Of a stretch of DNA of 33,391 nucleotides, positions 25,969 through 33,391 are shown one piece after another; within the stretch, counting starts at the first letter, position 1; each line of letters begins with the position of its first letter. The DNA is from Roseburia sp. (GTDB taxonomy: Bacteria; Bacillota; Clostridia; Lachnospirales; Lachnospiraceae), in contig DMYD01000054.1 of the NCBI GenBank assembly GCA_003483745.1, forward strand, positions 78,279 to 111,669. The letters run 5' to 3'. The notes under the pieces are model-generated. The model was not told the DNA's origin, did no database searches, and worked only from the letters and a program-made list of their open reading frames with translations. The position numbers were made by a program, and so were the translations under genes.

Positions 25969-26574
25969 ATGATAGCGGTCATTGACTATGATGCAGGTAA
26001 TTTAAAAAGCGTAGAAAAAGCACTTGATTTTTTACATCAGGAGTGTGTGGTAACGAGGAATTTCCATGAGATCCGTCAGGCAGATAAGGTGATCTTACCG
26101 GGAGTTGGATCTTTTGGTGAGGCAATGGCGCAGTTAAAAAAATACGAACTGGATAAAGTGATACATGAAGTGGCAGAGGAAAAAAAACCATTTCTTGGGA
26201 TCTGTCTTGGTCTGCAGCTTTTATTTGAAGGCAGTGAGGAAAGCAGCGGAGTGGAAGGTCTGCATTTATTAGATGGACAGATTCTGCGTATACCGGATAC
26301 AGAAGGATTGAAAATACCGCATATCGGATGGAATTCACTGAATCTTCAGAACAATGGAAGGCTGTTTGCCGGACTGCCGGAAAATCCGTACGTTTATTTT
26401 GTGCATTCTTATTACCTGAAAGCAAAAGATGATATGATCGTAAAGGCAACTACGGAATATGGCACACATATTCATGCTTCCGTGGAACAGGATAATATAT
26501 TTGCATGTCAGTTCCACCCGGAAAAGAGCAGTACAGTCGGACTTAAGATACTAGAAAATTTTGCCGGGATTTAA
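25969..26574 (+). CDS. hisH: Imidazole glycerol phosphate synthase, glutaminase subunit HisH
   Basis: A 201-residue class I glutamine amidotransferase that makes ammonia from glutamine for HisF in histidine (and purine-linked AICAR) biosynthesis. The catalytic triad is visible: C79 in FLGICLGLQLLF, and His and Glu in CQFHPEKSS near the C-terminus. The oxyanion strand is KVILPGVGSFGEAM. The length is normal. The ATG at 25969 follows GAGGAA located inside the end of the previous gene. hisF follows 15 bp later, as needed for a tight complex. No other his genes are nearby, so the pair is separated from the rest of the pathway. Confidence 0.97.
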   Translation: MIAVIDYDAGNLKSVEKALDFLHQECVVTRNFHEIRQADKVILPGVGSFGEAMAQLKKYELDKVIHEVAEEKKPFLGICLGLQLLFEGSEESSGVEGLHLLDGQILRIPDTEGLKIPHIGWNSLNLQNNGRLFAGLPENPYVYFVHSYYLKAKDDMIVKATTEYGTHIHASVEQDNIFACQFHPEKSSTVGLKILENFAGI

Positions 26575-26589
26575 GACGGGAGGATAAAA

Positions 26590-27351
26590 ATGTTTACAAA
26601 GCGAATTATTCCGTGTCTGGATGTGAATAACGGACGTGTGGTAAAAGGTGTTAATTTCGTAAATTTAAGGGACGCGGGAGATCCGGTTGAGATTGCGGCG
26701 GCTTATGATAAAGCAGGTGCAGACGAACTGGTATTTCTCGATATTACTGCGACCTCGGATGCAAGGGAGACCGTTGTGGATATGGTGCGCAAGGTGGCAG
26801 AAAAAGTATTTATTCCATTTACAGTTGGCGGTGGTATCCGTACTGTGGATGACTTTAAAGCATTGCTCCGCGAGGGAGCAGACAAAATATCCATCAATTC
26901 CTCAGCAATCAATCGCCCGGAGCTTATCAGTGAAGCGGCTGATAAATTTGGCAGTCAGTGTGTAGTTGTAGCAATCGATGCCAGAAAGCGGGCGGATGGA
27001 TCGGGCTGGAATATTTACAAGAATGGTGGCAGGATTGATGTCGGAATTGACGCAGTGGAGTGGGCGATGAAAGCTGACCGGCTTGGTGCTGGAGAAATTC
27101 TTTTAACCAGTATGGATTGTGATGGAACAAAGGCAGGGTATGACCTGGAACTGACACGTATGATCGCTGAGAATGTGTCTATTCCGGTAATCGCTTCTGG
27201 TGGAGCGGGGACCAAAGAGCATTTTTATGATGCGCTGACCGAAGGAAAAGCGGATGCAGCACTTGCAGCATCTTTATTCCATTACAAAGAGCTTGAAATC
27301 TGCGATCTGAAGGATTATTTAGCGGAACGCGGCGTTTCTGTAAGAAGATAA
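26590..27351 (+). CDS. hisF: Imidazole glycerol phosphate synthase, cyclase subunit HisF
   Basis: A 253-residue (beta/alpha)8 barrel that joins ammonia from HisH to PRFAR, giving imidazole glycerol phosphate and AICAR. The two catalytic aspartates are in place: D11 in RIIPCLDVNNGRVVKG and D130 in VVVAIDARKR. Phosphate-binding loops FTVGGGIRTVDD and IPVIASGGAGTKEHF are intact, as is the TSMDCDGTKAGYDLELT strand. The start follows GACGGGAGG. The length is usual for the family. It forms an operon with hisH and probably ung, whose start is 24 bp downstream. Confidence 0.98.
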   Translation: MFTKRIIPCLDVNNGRVVKGVNFVNLRDAGDPVEIAAAYDKAGADELVFLDITATSDARETVVDMVRKVAEKVFIPFTVGGGIRTVDDFKALLREGADKISINSSAINRPELISEAADKFGSQCVVVAIDARKRADGSGWNIYKNGGRIDVGIDAVEWAMKADRLGAGEILLTSMDCDGTKAGYDLELTRMIAENVSIPVIASGGAGTKEHFYDALTEGKADAALAASLFHYKELEICDLKDYLAERGVSVRR

Positions 27352-27375
27352 TAAGAGGGAAAAGAGTGTGTTGTC

Positions 27376-28053
27376 ATGGCAATGATTACAAATGACTGGC
27401 TCCCGGCAATTCAGGGAGAGTTTAAAAAGCCATATTACAGGGAATTATTTCAATTTGTAAAGGAAGAGTACAGCAGGGCGGTGATTTATCCACCGGCAGA
27501 TGATATCTTCAATGCAATGCATTTTACACCACTTAGTGAGGTAAAAGTCCTGATCTTAGGGCAGGATCCGTATCACAATGAGAATCAGGCACATGGTCTG
27601 AGTTTTTCGGTATTGCCATCACAGAAGGAAATTCCACCATCTCTGCAGAACATTTACAAAGAGCTGCAGGATGATCTTGGATGTTATATTCCAAATAACG
27701 GATATTTGAAAAAATGGGCAGATCAGGGAGTACTGCTTTTAAACACGGTGCTGACTGTTCGGGCACATCAGGCTAATTCCCATCAGGGAAGAGGCTGGGA
27801 ACAGTTTACGGATGCAATCATTCAGGCAGTCAATGCACAGGATCGTCCAATTGTATATATGCTTTGGGGCAGACCTGCACAGAGTAAGATACCGATGCTG
27901 ACCAATCCAAAGCATCTGATCTTAAAAGCACCACATCCAAGTCCGCTTTCAGCATACAGAGGCTTTTTTGGATGTAAACATTTCAGTCAGGCAAATGACT
28001 TCTTGAAAGTAAATGGAATTACGCCGATCGACTGGCAGATTGAGAATATATAA
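27376..28053 (+). CDS. ung: Uracil-DNA glycosylase, family 1
   Basis: A 225-residue base-excision repair enzyme that removes uracil from DNA. The water-activating loop is VLILGQDPYHNENQAHGLSFSV with catalytic D64. The uracil-binding Asn is in GVLLLNTVLTV, and the minor-groove/leucine loop with the catalytic His is HPSPLSAYRGFFGCKHFSQAN. All family-1 motifs are intact. The ribosome binding site is weak (AAAGAG); a second ATG two codons in is possible. It likely shares a transcript with hisHF. The pairing with histidine genes has no obvious functional reason. Confidence 0.97.
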   Translation: MAMITNDWLPAIQGEFKKPYYRELFQFVKEEYSRAVIYPPADDIFNAMHFTPLSEVKVLILGQDPYHNENQAHGLSFSVLPSQKEIPPSLQNIYKELQDDLGCYIPNNGYLKKWADQGVLLLNTVLTVRAHQANSHQGRGWEQFTDAIIQAVNAQDRPIVYMLWGRPAQSKIPMLTNPKHLILKAPHPSPLSAYRGFFGCKHFSQANDFLKVNGITPIDWQIENI

Positions 28054-28073
28054 AATTCCCTAAAATGAGGAGT

Positions 28074-28099
28074 GCCCAGACACCTTTCGGCACCCGGGC
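28074..28099 (-). promoter_or_regulatory. GNRA-capped hairpin, foldable only in minus-strand RNA
   Basis: Minus-strand RNA would read GCCCGGGUGCC-GAAA-GGUGUCUGGGC, an 11-bp stem with four G-U wobbles closed by a GAAA tetraloop. In plus-strand RNA the same positions are A-C mismatches, so only the minus strand folds well. No minus-strand gene is nearby and no immediate T run follows. The surrounding 358-bp gap (28054-28411) is AT-rich and holds, besides this, only the repeat and promoter listed next. Confidence 0.4.
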
Positions 28100-28285
28100 T
28101 ATTATGAAAAAAAATTATCAAGTATATTATAACAAGTTGTCTAAGTATTTTTTAACTGTATTTAGTATATCAATCATATATGAACAAAGTATGAATAATA
28201 AATTAACAATTTTTTAGTAATTTAAAACAAAAAAACAGAAAATAATACAAAAAAATTGGTAAGGTTATCCATATGTAAAAAAAGA

Positions 28286-28328
28286 CTGTTTTGTTTGTGG
28301 GAAATACTTGAAAATATAAACAAAACAG
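28286..28328. repeat. 11-bp inverted repeat overlapping the FliD-like gene's promoter
   Basis: CTGTTTTGTTT (28286-28296) and AAACAAAACAG (28318-28328) are exact reverse complements 21 bp apart. On the minus strand the stem is followed by TCTTTTTTT, as in a terminator. The right arm overlaps the TAAA box of the sigma-28-like promoter, so it could also be an operator. Confidence 0.5.
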
Positions 28329-28344
28329 CCTAAAATGACGATAT
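28317..28344 (+). promoter_or_regulatory. Sigma-28 (FliA/SigD)-like promoter
   Basis: TAAA (28317-28320), a 16-bp spacer and GACGATAT (28337-28344) match the flagellar sigma consensus TAAA-N15-GCCGATAT except for one base and one base of spacing. It lies about 70 bp before a FliD-like gene, the kind of gene this sigma factor controls. Confidence 0.6.
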
Positions 28345-28411
28345 AAAGAGAAACAGGGATGTTTTGATTTGCAACAACAGGTTATTGTATTATTTCAAAG
28401 GAGTGAGATAT

Positions 28412-29203
28412 ATGGCAACAATTTCCGGCTATAATTCATATTCGATGGGAGTTTTGTTCTCCGGGTTAAATACGACGTCATCTAAGAATTCATTGTTTTC
28501 TAACAGTATGTCAGGAAGTGATATGCTTGGGATCAATTACAGTGACTGGGCAACGATTAAATCTGGCAGCTATTTTAAGCTGTTAAATGCATATTATGGT
28601 AAAAACGGACAGATTAGCGGCTCCGATGATACAACATCTTCCTCAACATCGACGTCTAAAGACAGTACTAAGACACTTGCAGCAGTCGAAGAAGATGCAA
28701 AAGGTGTGGAAAAGTCAGTTGCAGCACTTCAGGAAACAGGGGATAAGTCCTTGTTTAAGGAAGTGACAAAGACGGACAAAGATGGAAATAAGACAGCCGG
28801 TTATGATACGGATGCGATTTATAAAGCTGTTAAGAATTTCACAGACAGTTATAACAGTTTGATTGATGAGGTAGGCAATTCTAATACAAAGAGTATTTTA
28901 AGAGCCGGTGCAAGCATGGTGAATGTAACGGATGTAAACCGCAAATCACTTTCTGATATCGGTATTTCCATAGGAGCAGATAACAAGCTTACCATTGATG
29001 AAGAGAAATTCAAAAAGGCAGATATGAGAAAAGTGAAAGTAATGTTTGCGGATAACAGCTATTATGGTACGGAAGTAAAACGTCAGGCAGCGCGAGCAGA
29101 GTCTTTTGCAAAGAGTGAGGCAACAAAGGCGAACACTTATCAGAAAACAGGTTCTTACACTTATAATTATAGAACAGGGGAACTTTATAACTCTAAAATC
29201 TGA
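28412..29203 (+). CDS. FliD-like flagellar-associated protein, shortened
   Basis: A 263-residue protein. The N-terminal ~85 residues are Ser/Thr/Gly-rich with a tract TTSSSTSTSKDSTK. The rest resembles the C-terminal domain of the flagellar cap protein FliD: a helix NFTDSYNSLIDEVGN, then RKSLSDIGISIGADNKLTIDEEKFKKA, and VKVMFADNSYYG. True FliD is usually over 450 residues, so this lacks the middle and N-terminal filament-binding regions. No signal peptide is seen, as expected for flagellar type III export. ATG 28412 has AAAGGAG at 28397-28403; the frame's opening at 28364 lacks a site. A sigma-28-like promoter precedes it. A secreted flagellar accessory role is inferred. Confidence 0.7.
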   Translation: MATISGYNSYSMGVLFSGLNTTSSKNSLFSNSMSGSDMLGINYSDWATIKSGSYFKLLNAYYGKNGQISGSDDTTSSSTSTSKDSTKTLAAVEEDAKGVEKSVAALQETGDKSLFKEVTKTDKDGNKTAGYDTDAIYKAVKNFTDSYNSLIDEVGNSNTKSILRAGASMVNVTDVNRKSLSDIGISIGADNKLTIDEEKFKKADMRKVKVMFADNSYYGTEVKRQAARAESFAKSEATKANTYQKTGSYTYNYRTGELYNSKI

Positions 29204-29304
29204 TCACAATATATTACTGTTTCATATATGTCGAAAAAAGCAGACAGTAATTGTCATATAGGTATGATGTGGCTGAACCGATAAGAAGTTACGTCAGAAC
29301 GGTT

Positions 29305-29343
29305 ATTTATGAGAAACTCAGTTTGGGTTTCTCATAAATTTTG
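29305..29343 (+). terminator. Terminator after the FliD-like gene
   Basis: A 13-bp perfect stem pairs 29305-29317 (ATTTATGAGAAAC) with 29327-29339, with a 9-nt loop, followed by TTTTG. It lies about 100 bases after the stop. The rest of the 271-bp gap to mnmA is AT-rich and shows no gene. Confidence 0.75.
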
Positions 29344-29474
29344 CAAAAAAATAATAAGTGCTCTGGAAAAAAAGATTGCACAATGGGGCGATGTATGGTC
29401 AAATAATATCATATATGATGTGTAAAAATAATGATTCATATGTAAAATTTAAAATAGATGAAATGGAGAATAGA

Positions 29475-30554
29475 ATGTCAGCAAAGAAAGTGGTAGTTGG
29501 TATGTCCGGTGGTGTGGATTCTTCCGTGGCGGCATACTTTTTAAAGAAACAGGGATATGATGTGATCGGTGTGACCATGCAGATCTGGCAGGATGAGGAT
29601 GAGTTTGTGCAGGAGGAGAGTGGTGGATGCTGTGGTCTTTCGGCAGTGGATGATGCCAGAAGGGTGGCAGACCGCCTTGGAATTCCTTATTATGTCATGA
29701 ATTTTAAACAGGAATTTAAGAAAAATGTTATGGATTATTTTACGGCGGAATATTTAAAAGGCAGGACACCGAATCCATGTATTGCCTGTAACCGTTATGT
29801 AAAATGGGAAGCCCTGTTAAACAGGAGTCTTGCAATTGGTGCAGATTATATTGCAACCGGACACTATGCGAGGATTGAAAAGCTTTCCAATGGAAGATAT
29901 GCGATCAAAAATTCCGTAACGGCAGCGAAGGATCAGACATATGCACTTTACAATCTGACGCAGGAACAGTTGTCACATACATTGATGCCGGTTGGTTCCT
30001 ATCATAAAGATGAGATCCGTAAGATTGCGGAGGAGATTGGTCTGATGGTTGCACATAAAAAAGACAGCCAGGAGATCTGCTTTATTTCTGACAATGACTA
30101 TGCGGGCTTTATCGACAGAGAATGTGGTGATCAGGTACCGCCTCCGGGAAATTTTGTCCTGACAGATGGAACTGTGGTTGGAAAACATAAAGGAATCACA
30201 CATTACACGATCGGGCAGAGAAAAGGTCTGGGTATTGCATTTGGTCATCCTGTATTTGTCACGGAGATACGGCCGGAAACAAATGAGGTTGTGCTCGGTG
30301 AGAATAAAGATGTATTTACTTATGAACTGGATGCAGATCATATTAATTTTATGTCCATCCCGGATATCAAAGAGGAAATGCTTTTAAAGGCAAAAATCCG
30401 TTATTCCCACAGCGGAAGTATGTGTAAGGTGACAAGAACCGGAGAAGATACGATACACTGTGAATTTTTAGAGCCGGTACGTGCAGTGACACCGGGACAG
30501 GCAGTAGTGCTGTACGATGGAGAATACGTTGCCGGCGGCGGTACGATCCTTTAA
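29475..30554 (+). CDS. mnmA: tRNA-specific 2-thiouridylase MnmA
   Basis: A 359-residue enzyme that puts sulfur on C2 of the wobble uridine (U34) of tRNA-Lys, -Glu and -Gln, using ATP and a persulfide relay. The ATP-binding PP-loop is VVVGMSGGVDSSVAAYFL near residues 5-22. The catalytic cysteines are C102 in PNPCIACNRYVKW and C202 in DSQEICFISDNDY, at nearly the E. coli positions. The end GQAVVLYDGEYVAGGGTI is typical. The frame extends to 29358, but the ATG at 29475 has GGAGA at 29465-29469 and fits the family start. Confidence 0.97.
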   Translation: MSAKKVVVGMSGGVDSSVAAYFLKKQGYDVIGVTMQIWQDEDEFVQEESGGCCGLSAVDDARRVADRLGIPYYVMNFKQEFKKNVMDYFTAEYLKGRTPNPCIACNRYVKWEALLNRSLAIGADYIATGHYARIEKLSNGRYAIKNSVTAAKDQTYALYNLTQEQLSHTLMPVGSYHKDEIRKIAEEIGLMVAHKKDSQEICFISDNDYAGFIDRECGDQVPPPGNFVLTDGTVVGKHKGITHYTIGQRKGLGIAFGHPVFVTEIRPETNEVVLGENKDVFTYELDADHINFMSIPDIKEEMLLKAKIRYSHSGSMCKVTRTGEDTIHCEFLEPVRAVTPGQAVVLYDGEYVAGGGTIL

Positions 30555-30566
30555 AAGTGCGATAAA

Positions 30567-30587
30567 GGCAGAAAGCTGCCGGATTTT
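30567..30587 (+). terminator. Weak terminator-like hairpin after mnmA
   Basis: GGCAG-AAAG-CTGCC (30567-30580) is followed by GGATTTT. The stem is only five base pairs, so the call is tentative. Confidence 0.35.
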
Positions 30588-30656
30588 ATACTGGATAACA
30601 AAAGACGGCAGATTGCAGAAGATAGAAAGACGTGAAGAAGAAAGGAACTGGCAATC

Positions 30657-33104
30657 ATGACAAGAGAAGCATTTAGGGAGCTGGTGAAAAATGGCCCGGT
30701 ACTGCTTGACGGTGCAACGGGAACGAATTTACAGAAAGCAGGAATGCCGGTCGGAGTATGCCCGGAGCAGTGGATACTGGAAAATTCAGAAGTGTTGATT
30801 GATTTGCAGAAACAGTATGTGGAGGCTGGAACAGATATCTTATTTGCGCCGACTTTTACAGCGAGCAGGATTAAATTAAAAGAGTATGGTCTGGAAGATC
30901 ATTTAGAGGAGATGAACCGCAAGCTGGTCGCATTGTCAAAAGAGGCTGCAAAAGGCACAAATGCGCTGGTTGCCGGAGACCTGACCATGACAGGAGAGCA
31001 GCTTTATCCTTTGGGAGATCTGATGTTTGAGGATCTGGTGGATGTCTATAAAGAACAGGCAAAGATCATTGCAGATGCCGGAGCTGACCTTTTTGTGGTT
31101 GAGACAATGATGAGTCTGCAGGAATGCCGTGCGGCTGTGCTTGCAATCCGTGAAGTGTGTGATCTTCCGGTCATGGTTTCACTGACTTATAACGAAGACG
31201 GAAGAACGCTGTATGGAACGGATCCGGTAACTGCGGTTGTTGTGATGCAGAGTCTTGGGGCTGATGCAGTAGGAATGAACTGTTCGACTGGTCCGGAGGC
31301 GATGTTAGAGCCGATTGCAAAAATGGCAGAATATGCAACAATACCTCTTCTTGCAAAGCCGAATGCCGGAATGCCGGAGCTGATCGATGGTCAGACCGTT
31401 TTTAATGTAGAGCCGGAAGAATTTGCAGAAGTCGGCAAAAAGTTAGTCGAAGAAGGAGCAGCCATCATTGGAGGATGTTGTGGAACGACACCGGCGCATA
31501 TCAGGGCTCTAAAGGAAGCTGTAAAAAATATTCCGGTTAAAGCACCGCTTCAGACAAAAAGAAGAATACTGACGTCGGAGCGAAAATCCGTGGAGATCAC
31601 ACTGGATGGACGCTTTATGGTCATTGGAGAGCGCATTAATCCTACCGGCAAGAAAAAGTTACAGGCTGAATTAAAAGAAGGTTCCCTGAATCTTGTCCGT
31701 ACCATGGCATTAGAACAGGAAGAAAATGGAGCATCAATCCTCGACATTAATATGGGAATGAACGGCATTGATGAAAAAGAGATGATGCTTCGTACCGTTT
31801 ATGAGGTAACTTCGACAGTGGACTGCCCGCTTTGCATTGATTCTAGTCATGTGGATATCATTGAGGCTGCATTGCGTATTTATCCTGGGCGCGCCCTTAT
31901 CAATTCCATTTCGCTCGAAAAGGAAAAGTTTGAAAAACTGCTTCCAATCGCAAAGAAATATGGGGCAATGTTTATCCTGCTTCCACTTTCAGATGAGGGA
32001 CTGCCGAAAGATTCTACTGAGAAACACAGTATCATCCGCACAATTATGGATGCTGCGGTGCAGATTGGTATGGCAAAAGAAGATATCATTGTAGACGGAC
32101 TGGTCGCCACGATCGGGGCAAATCCGAATGCTGCATTAGAATGTTTTGAGACATTTTCTTATTGTAAAAATGAACTGGAGCTGCCGACGGCATGTGGACT
32201 TTCAAACATTTCGTTCGGACTGCCGGAGCGTACATATGTCAATACTGCTTTTCTTACAATGGCAATCGCAAACGGTCTTACAATGGCGATTGCAAATCCG
32301 TCACAGGAGCTTTTGATGAACGCTGCGTTTGCATCTGATATGCTTTTAAATAAGAAAGAAAGCGATATCCGTTATATTGAGCGGATGAATTTCCTGGCAG
32401 AAAAATATGCCGGTATGGAGCGTGTGATGGTTCAGAAAACAGCTGCAGGAACATCTACAGCTGGTGAAACAAAAAAAGAGAGCACTGGAAGCGGTGTTTT
32501 TCAGGCGGTTTTAAAGGGAAATAAAGAGCATGTATTAGAAGAAGTAAAAAAGATGTTAGATGATGGGGCAAAACCGGATGAGATCATCAATGAACATCTG
32601 ATTGCTGCAATCAATGAAGTGGGGGATCTGTTTGATAAAAAGAAATATTTCCTGCCACAGCTTATTTCCTCGGCTAACACGATGAAACTTGCGATTGAAT
32701 ATTTAGAGCCGATGTTAGAGCGTAGTAATACAGAGGCAATGGCTACGATCGTTGTGGCAACTGTTGAGGGTGATATTCACGATATTGGAAAAAATCTGGT
32801 AGTCCTGATGCTGAAAAATTATGGTTATCATGTAATTGACCTTGGTAAAGATGTTCCGGCGGATGTAATCGTGGATACTGCGATGAAAGAAGGAGCGAAG
32901 GTAATAGGTCTTTCTGCACTGATGACGACTACGATGATGCGGATGAAAGATGTTGTGGACCTGGCAAAAGAAAAAGGCTGCACGGCGAAAATCGTAATTG
33001 GAGGAGCAGCGATCACGGAGAGTTTCTCGGATGAGATAGGAGCGGATGGATATTCGAAAGATGCGGCGGAATGTGTCAAACTGGTAGAGCGGTTACTGGC
33101 GTAA
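30657..33104 (+). CDS. metH: Cobalamin-dependent methionine synthase, short form without activation domain
   Basis: This 815-residue enzyme transfers a methyl group from methyl-tetrahydrofolate to homocysteine through B12. The homocysteine domain (about 1-290) has the zinc cysteines C209 in GMNCSTGPEAM and C274/C275 in IIGGCCGTTPAHI. The pterin-binding domain (about 315-570) opens with VIGERINPTGKKK and includes ILDINMGMNG. The helical cap and cobalamin domain (about 630-815) carry H708 in GDIHDIGKN, the lower B12 ligand. The C-terminal AdoMet-binding reactivation domain of E. coli MetH (about 1,227 residues) is absent; many Firmicutes encode it as a separate protein, not present here. The start ATG follows AAAGGAA. 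Confidence 0.95.
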   Translation: MTREAFRELVKNGPVLLDGATGTNLQKAGMPVGVCPEQWILENSEVLIDLQKQYVEAGTDILFAPTFTASRIKLKEYGLEDHLEEMNRKLVALSKEAAKGTNALVAGDLTMTGEQLYPLGDLMFEDLVDVYKEQAKIIADAGADLFVVETMMSLQECRAAVLAIREVCDLPVMVSLTYNEDGRTLYGTDPVTAVVVMQSLGADAVGMNCSTGPEAMLEPIAKMAEYATIPLLAKPNAGMPELIDGQTVFNVEPEEFAEVGKKLVEEGAAIIGGCCGTTPAHIRALKEAVKNIPVKAPLQTKRRILTSERKSVEITLDGRFMVIGERINPTGKKKLQAELKEGSLNLVRTMALEQEENGASILDINMGMNGIDEKEMMLRTVYEVTSTVDCPLCIDSSHVDIIEAALRIYPGRALINSISLEKEKFEKLLPIAKKYGAMFILLPLSDEGLPKDSTEKHSIIRTIMDAAVQIGMAKEDIIVDGLVATIGANPNAALECFETFSYCKNELELPTACGLSNISFGLPERTYVNTAFLTMAIANGLTMAIANPSQELLMNAAFASDMLLNKKESDIRYIERMNFLAEKYAGMERVMVQKTAAGTSTAGETKKESTGSGVFQAVLKGNKEHVLEEVKKMLDDGAKPDEIINEHLIAAINEVGDLFDKKKYFLPQLISSANTMKLAIEYLEPMLERSNTEAMATIVVATVEGDIHDIGKNLVVLMLKNYGYHVIDLGKDVPADVIVDTAMKEGAKVIGLSALMTTTMMRMKDVVDLAKEKGCTAKIVIGGAAITESFSDEIGADGYSKDAAECVKLVERLLA

Positions 33105-33161
33105 GCTGTTTTGGCTAAAATAGCAGAATGCATGTTTCGTGAATATTCCATTAGCATAAAT

Positions 33162-33202
33162 ACAGCCTGTAAAAGCAAGTGCGGCTTGTTTTTACAGGCT
33201 GT
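33162..33202 (+). terminator. Long hairpin after metH
   Basis: An 18-bp stem pairs 33162-33179 with 33185-33202, with loop TGCGG and one G-U pair that forms only in plus-strand RNA. It is unusually long for a terminator and is not followed by a T run, though T-rich sequence lies within the descending arm. It starts 58 bases after the metH stop. Confidence 0.6.
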
Positions 33203-33279
33203 GTGAGAAAGGCAAGTTTGCTGTTTTGTTGTTATAAAATGTTTTTTTGAAATTTTTTGAAAAAATATGAAAAAAAGTG

Positions 33280-33308
33280 TTGACATTTTTATTTTAAAAT
33301 AGTATACT
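33280..33308 (+). promoter_or_regulatory. Strong SigA promoter of the tRNA gene
   Basis: TTGACA (33280-33285), a 17-bp spacer and TATACT (33303-33308) match consensus in eleven of twelve positions. It lies 35 bp before the tRNA, as expected for a highly expressed stable RNA. Confidence 0.92.
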
Positions 33309-33343
33309 TTAGAAGTCGGTTGCGGAAAACGACTGATACGGAC

Positions 33344-33391
33344 GGGATCTTAGCTCAGCTGGGAGAGCATCTGCCTTACAAGCAGAGGGTC
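33344..33391 (+). tRNA. tRNA-Val (anticodon UAC), cut by the window end
   Basis: The 5' acceptor strand GGGATCT is followed by T-A, a D arm (GCTC...GAGC) and an anticodon arm with stem TCTGC/GCAGA (33370-33374, 33382-33386) and loop CTTACAA, giving anticodon TAC at 33377-33379 for valine. The variable region begins at GGGTC, where the window stops; the T arm and 3' acceptor strand lie outside. It may be the first gene of a tRNA cluster. Confidence 0.93.

Noticed and set aside
30555..30656. Gap before metH checked for a cobalamin or SAM riboswitch
   Set aside because: It is only 102 bp, and no B12-box or SAM-aptamer core could be recognised; only a 5-bp hairpin is present.

Overview
This window looks like a chromosomal segment of a motile, low-to-mid GC gut Firmicute of the family Lachnospiraceae, most likely Roseburia or a close relative. 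That assignment is an inference. It rests on AGGAGG-type ribosome binding sites, TTGACA/TATAAT promoters, a cheV gene, a FliD-like protein behind a sigma-28-like promoter, a short B12-dependent methionine synthase without an activation domain, and many plant-glycan enzymes with no signal peptides.

Layout. (a) 1-1952: a duplicated 3' gene end, then aspS and its terminator. (b) 1953-4080: a decay zone with an AraC regulator remnant, a three-part chimeric ORF (AraC junction / GH35 beta-galactosidase middle / probable TetR tail), an intact GNAT acetyltransferase and an inactivated IS200-type transposase remnant. (c) 4087-16578: a glycan-utilisation locus. A divergent AraC-type activator faces an operon of an unusual clan GH-A hydrolase, a GPH-type sugar:cation symporter, a normal GH3, a domain-swapped GH3 and a short GH94 phosphorylase. 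(d) 16579-19464: a second scar zone with a GH127 beta-L-arabinofuranosidase lacking its N-terminal half, a nearly symmetric 168-bp palindrome, and a convergent GH27 enzyme with its own promoter and a LacI-like operator. (e) 19597-25966: a small membrane protein, an OmpR-type two-component pair, a lipoprotein, cheV and a large charged membrane protein. (f) 25969-33391: hisH-hisF-ung, a FliD-like gene, mnmA, metH, and a tRNA-Val cut by the window end.

How it fits together. No enzyme of the locus in (c) has a visible signal peptide. The model is import of an oligosaccharide by the GPH symporter, trimming in the cytoplasm by the GH-A and GH3 enzymes, and phosphorolysis by GH94 to give a sugar 1-phosphate without spending ATP. 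The AraC protein probably controls this through a 9-bp inverted repeat whose right arm covers the operon's -35 box. The GH27 carries Asp-Ile-Glu where alpha-galactosidases carry Asp-Asp. This points to beta-L-arabinopyranosidase activity and fits the neighbouring arabinose-type GH127.

The most notable items are the locus with its GH-A enzyme of unclear family and its paired normal and permuted GH3s, the recombination scars on both sides of it, the 168-bp palindrome, and the GH27 specificity call. No CRISPR array, prophage, toxin-antitoxin pair or recognisable defence system was seen.
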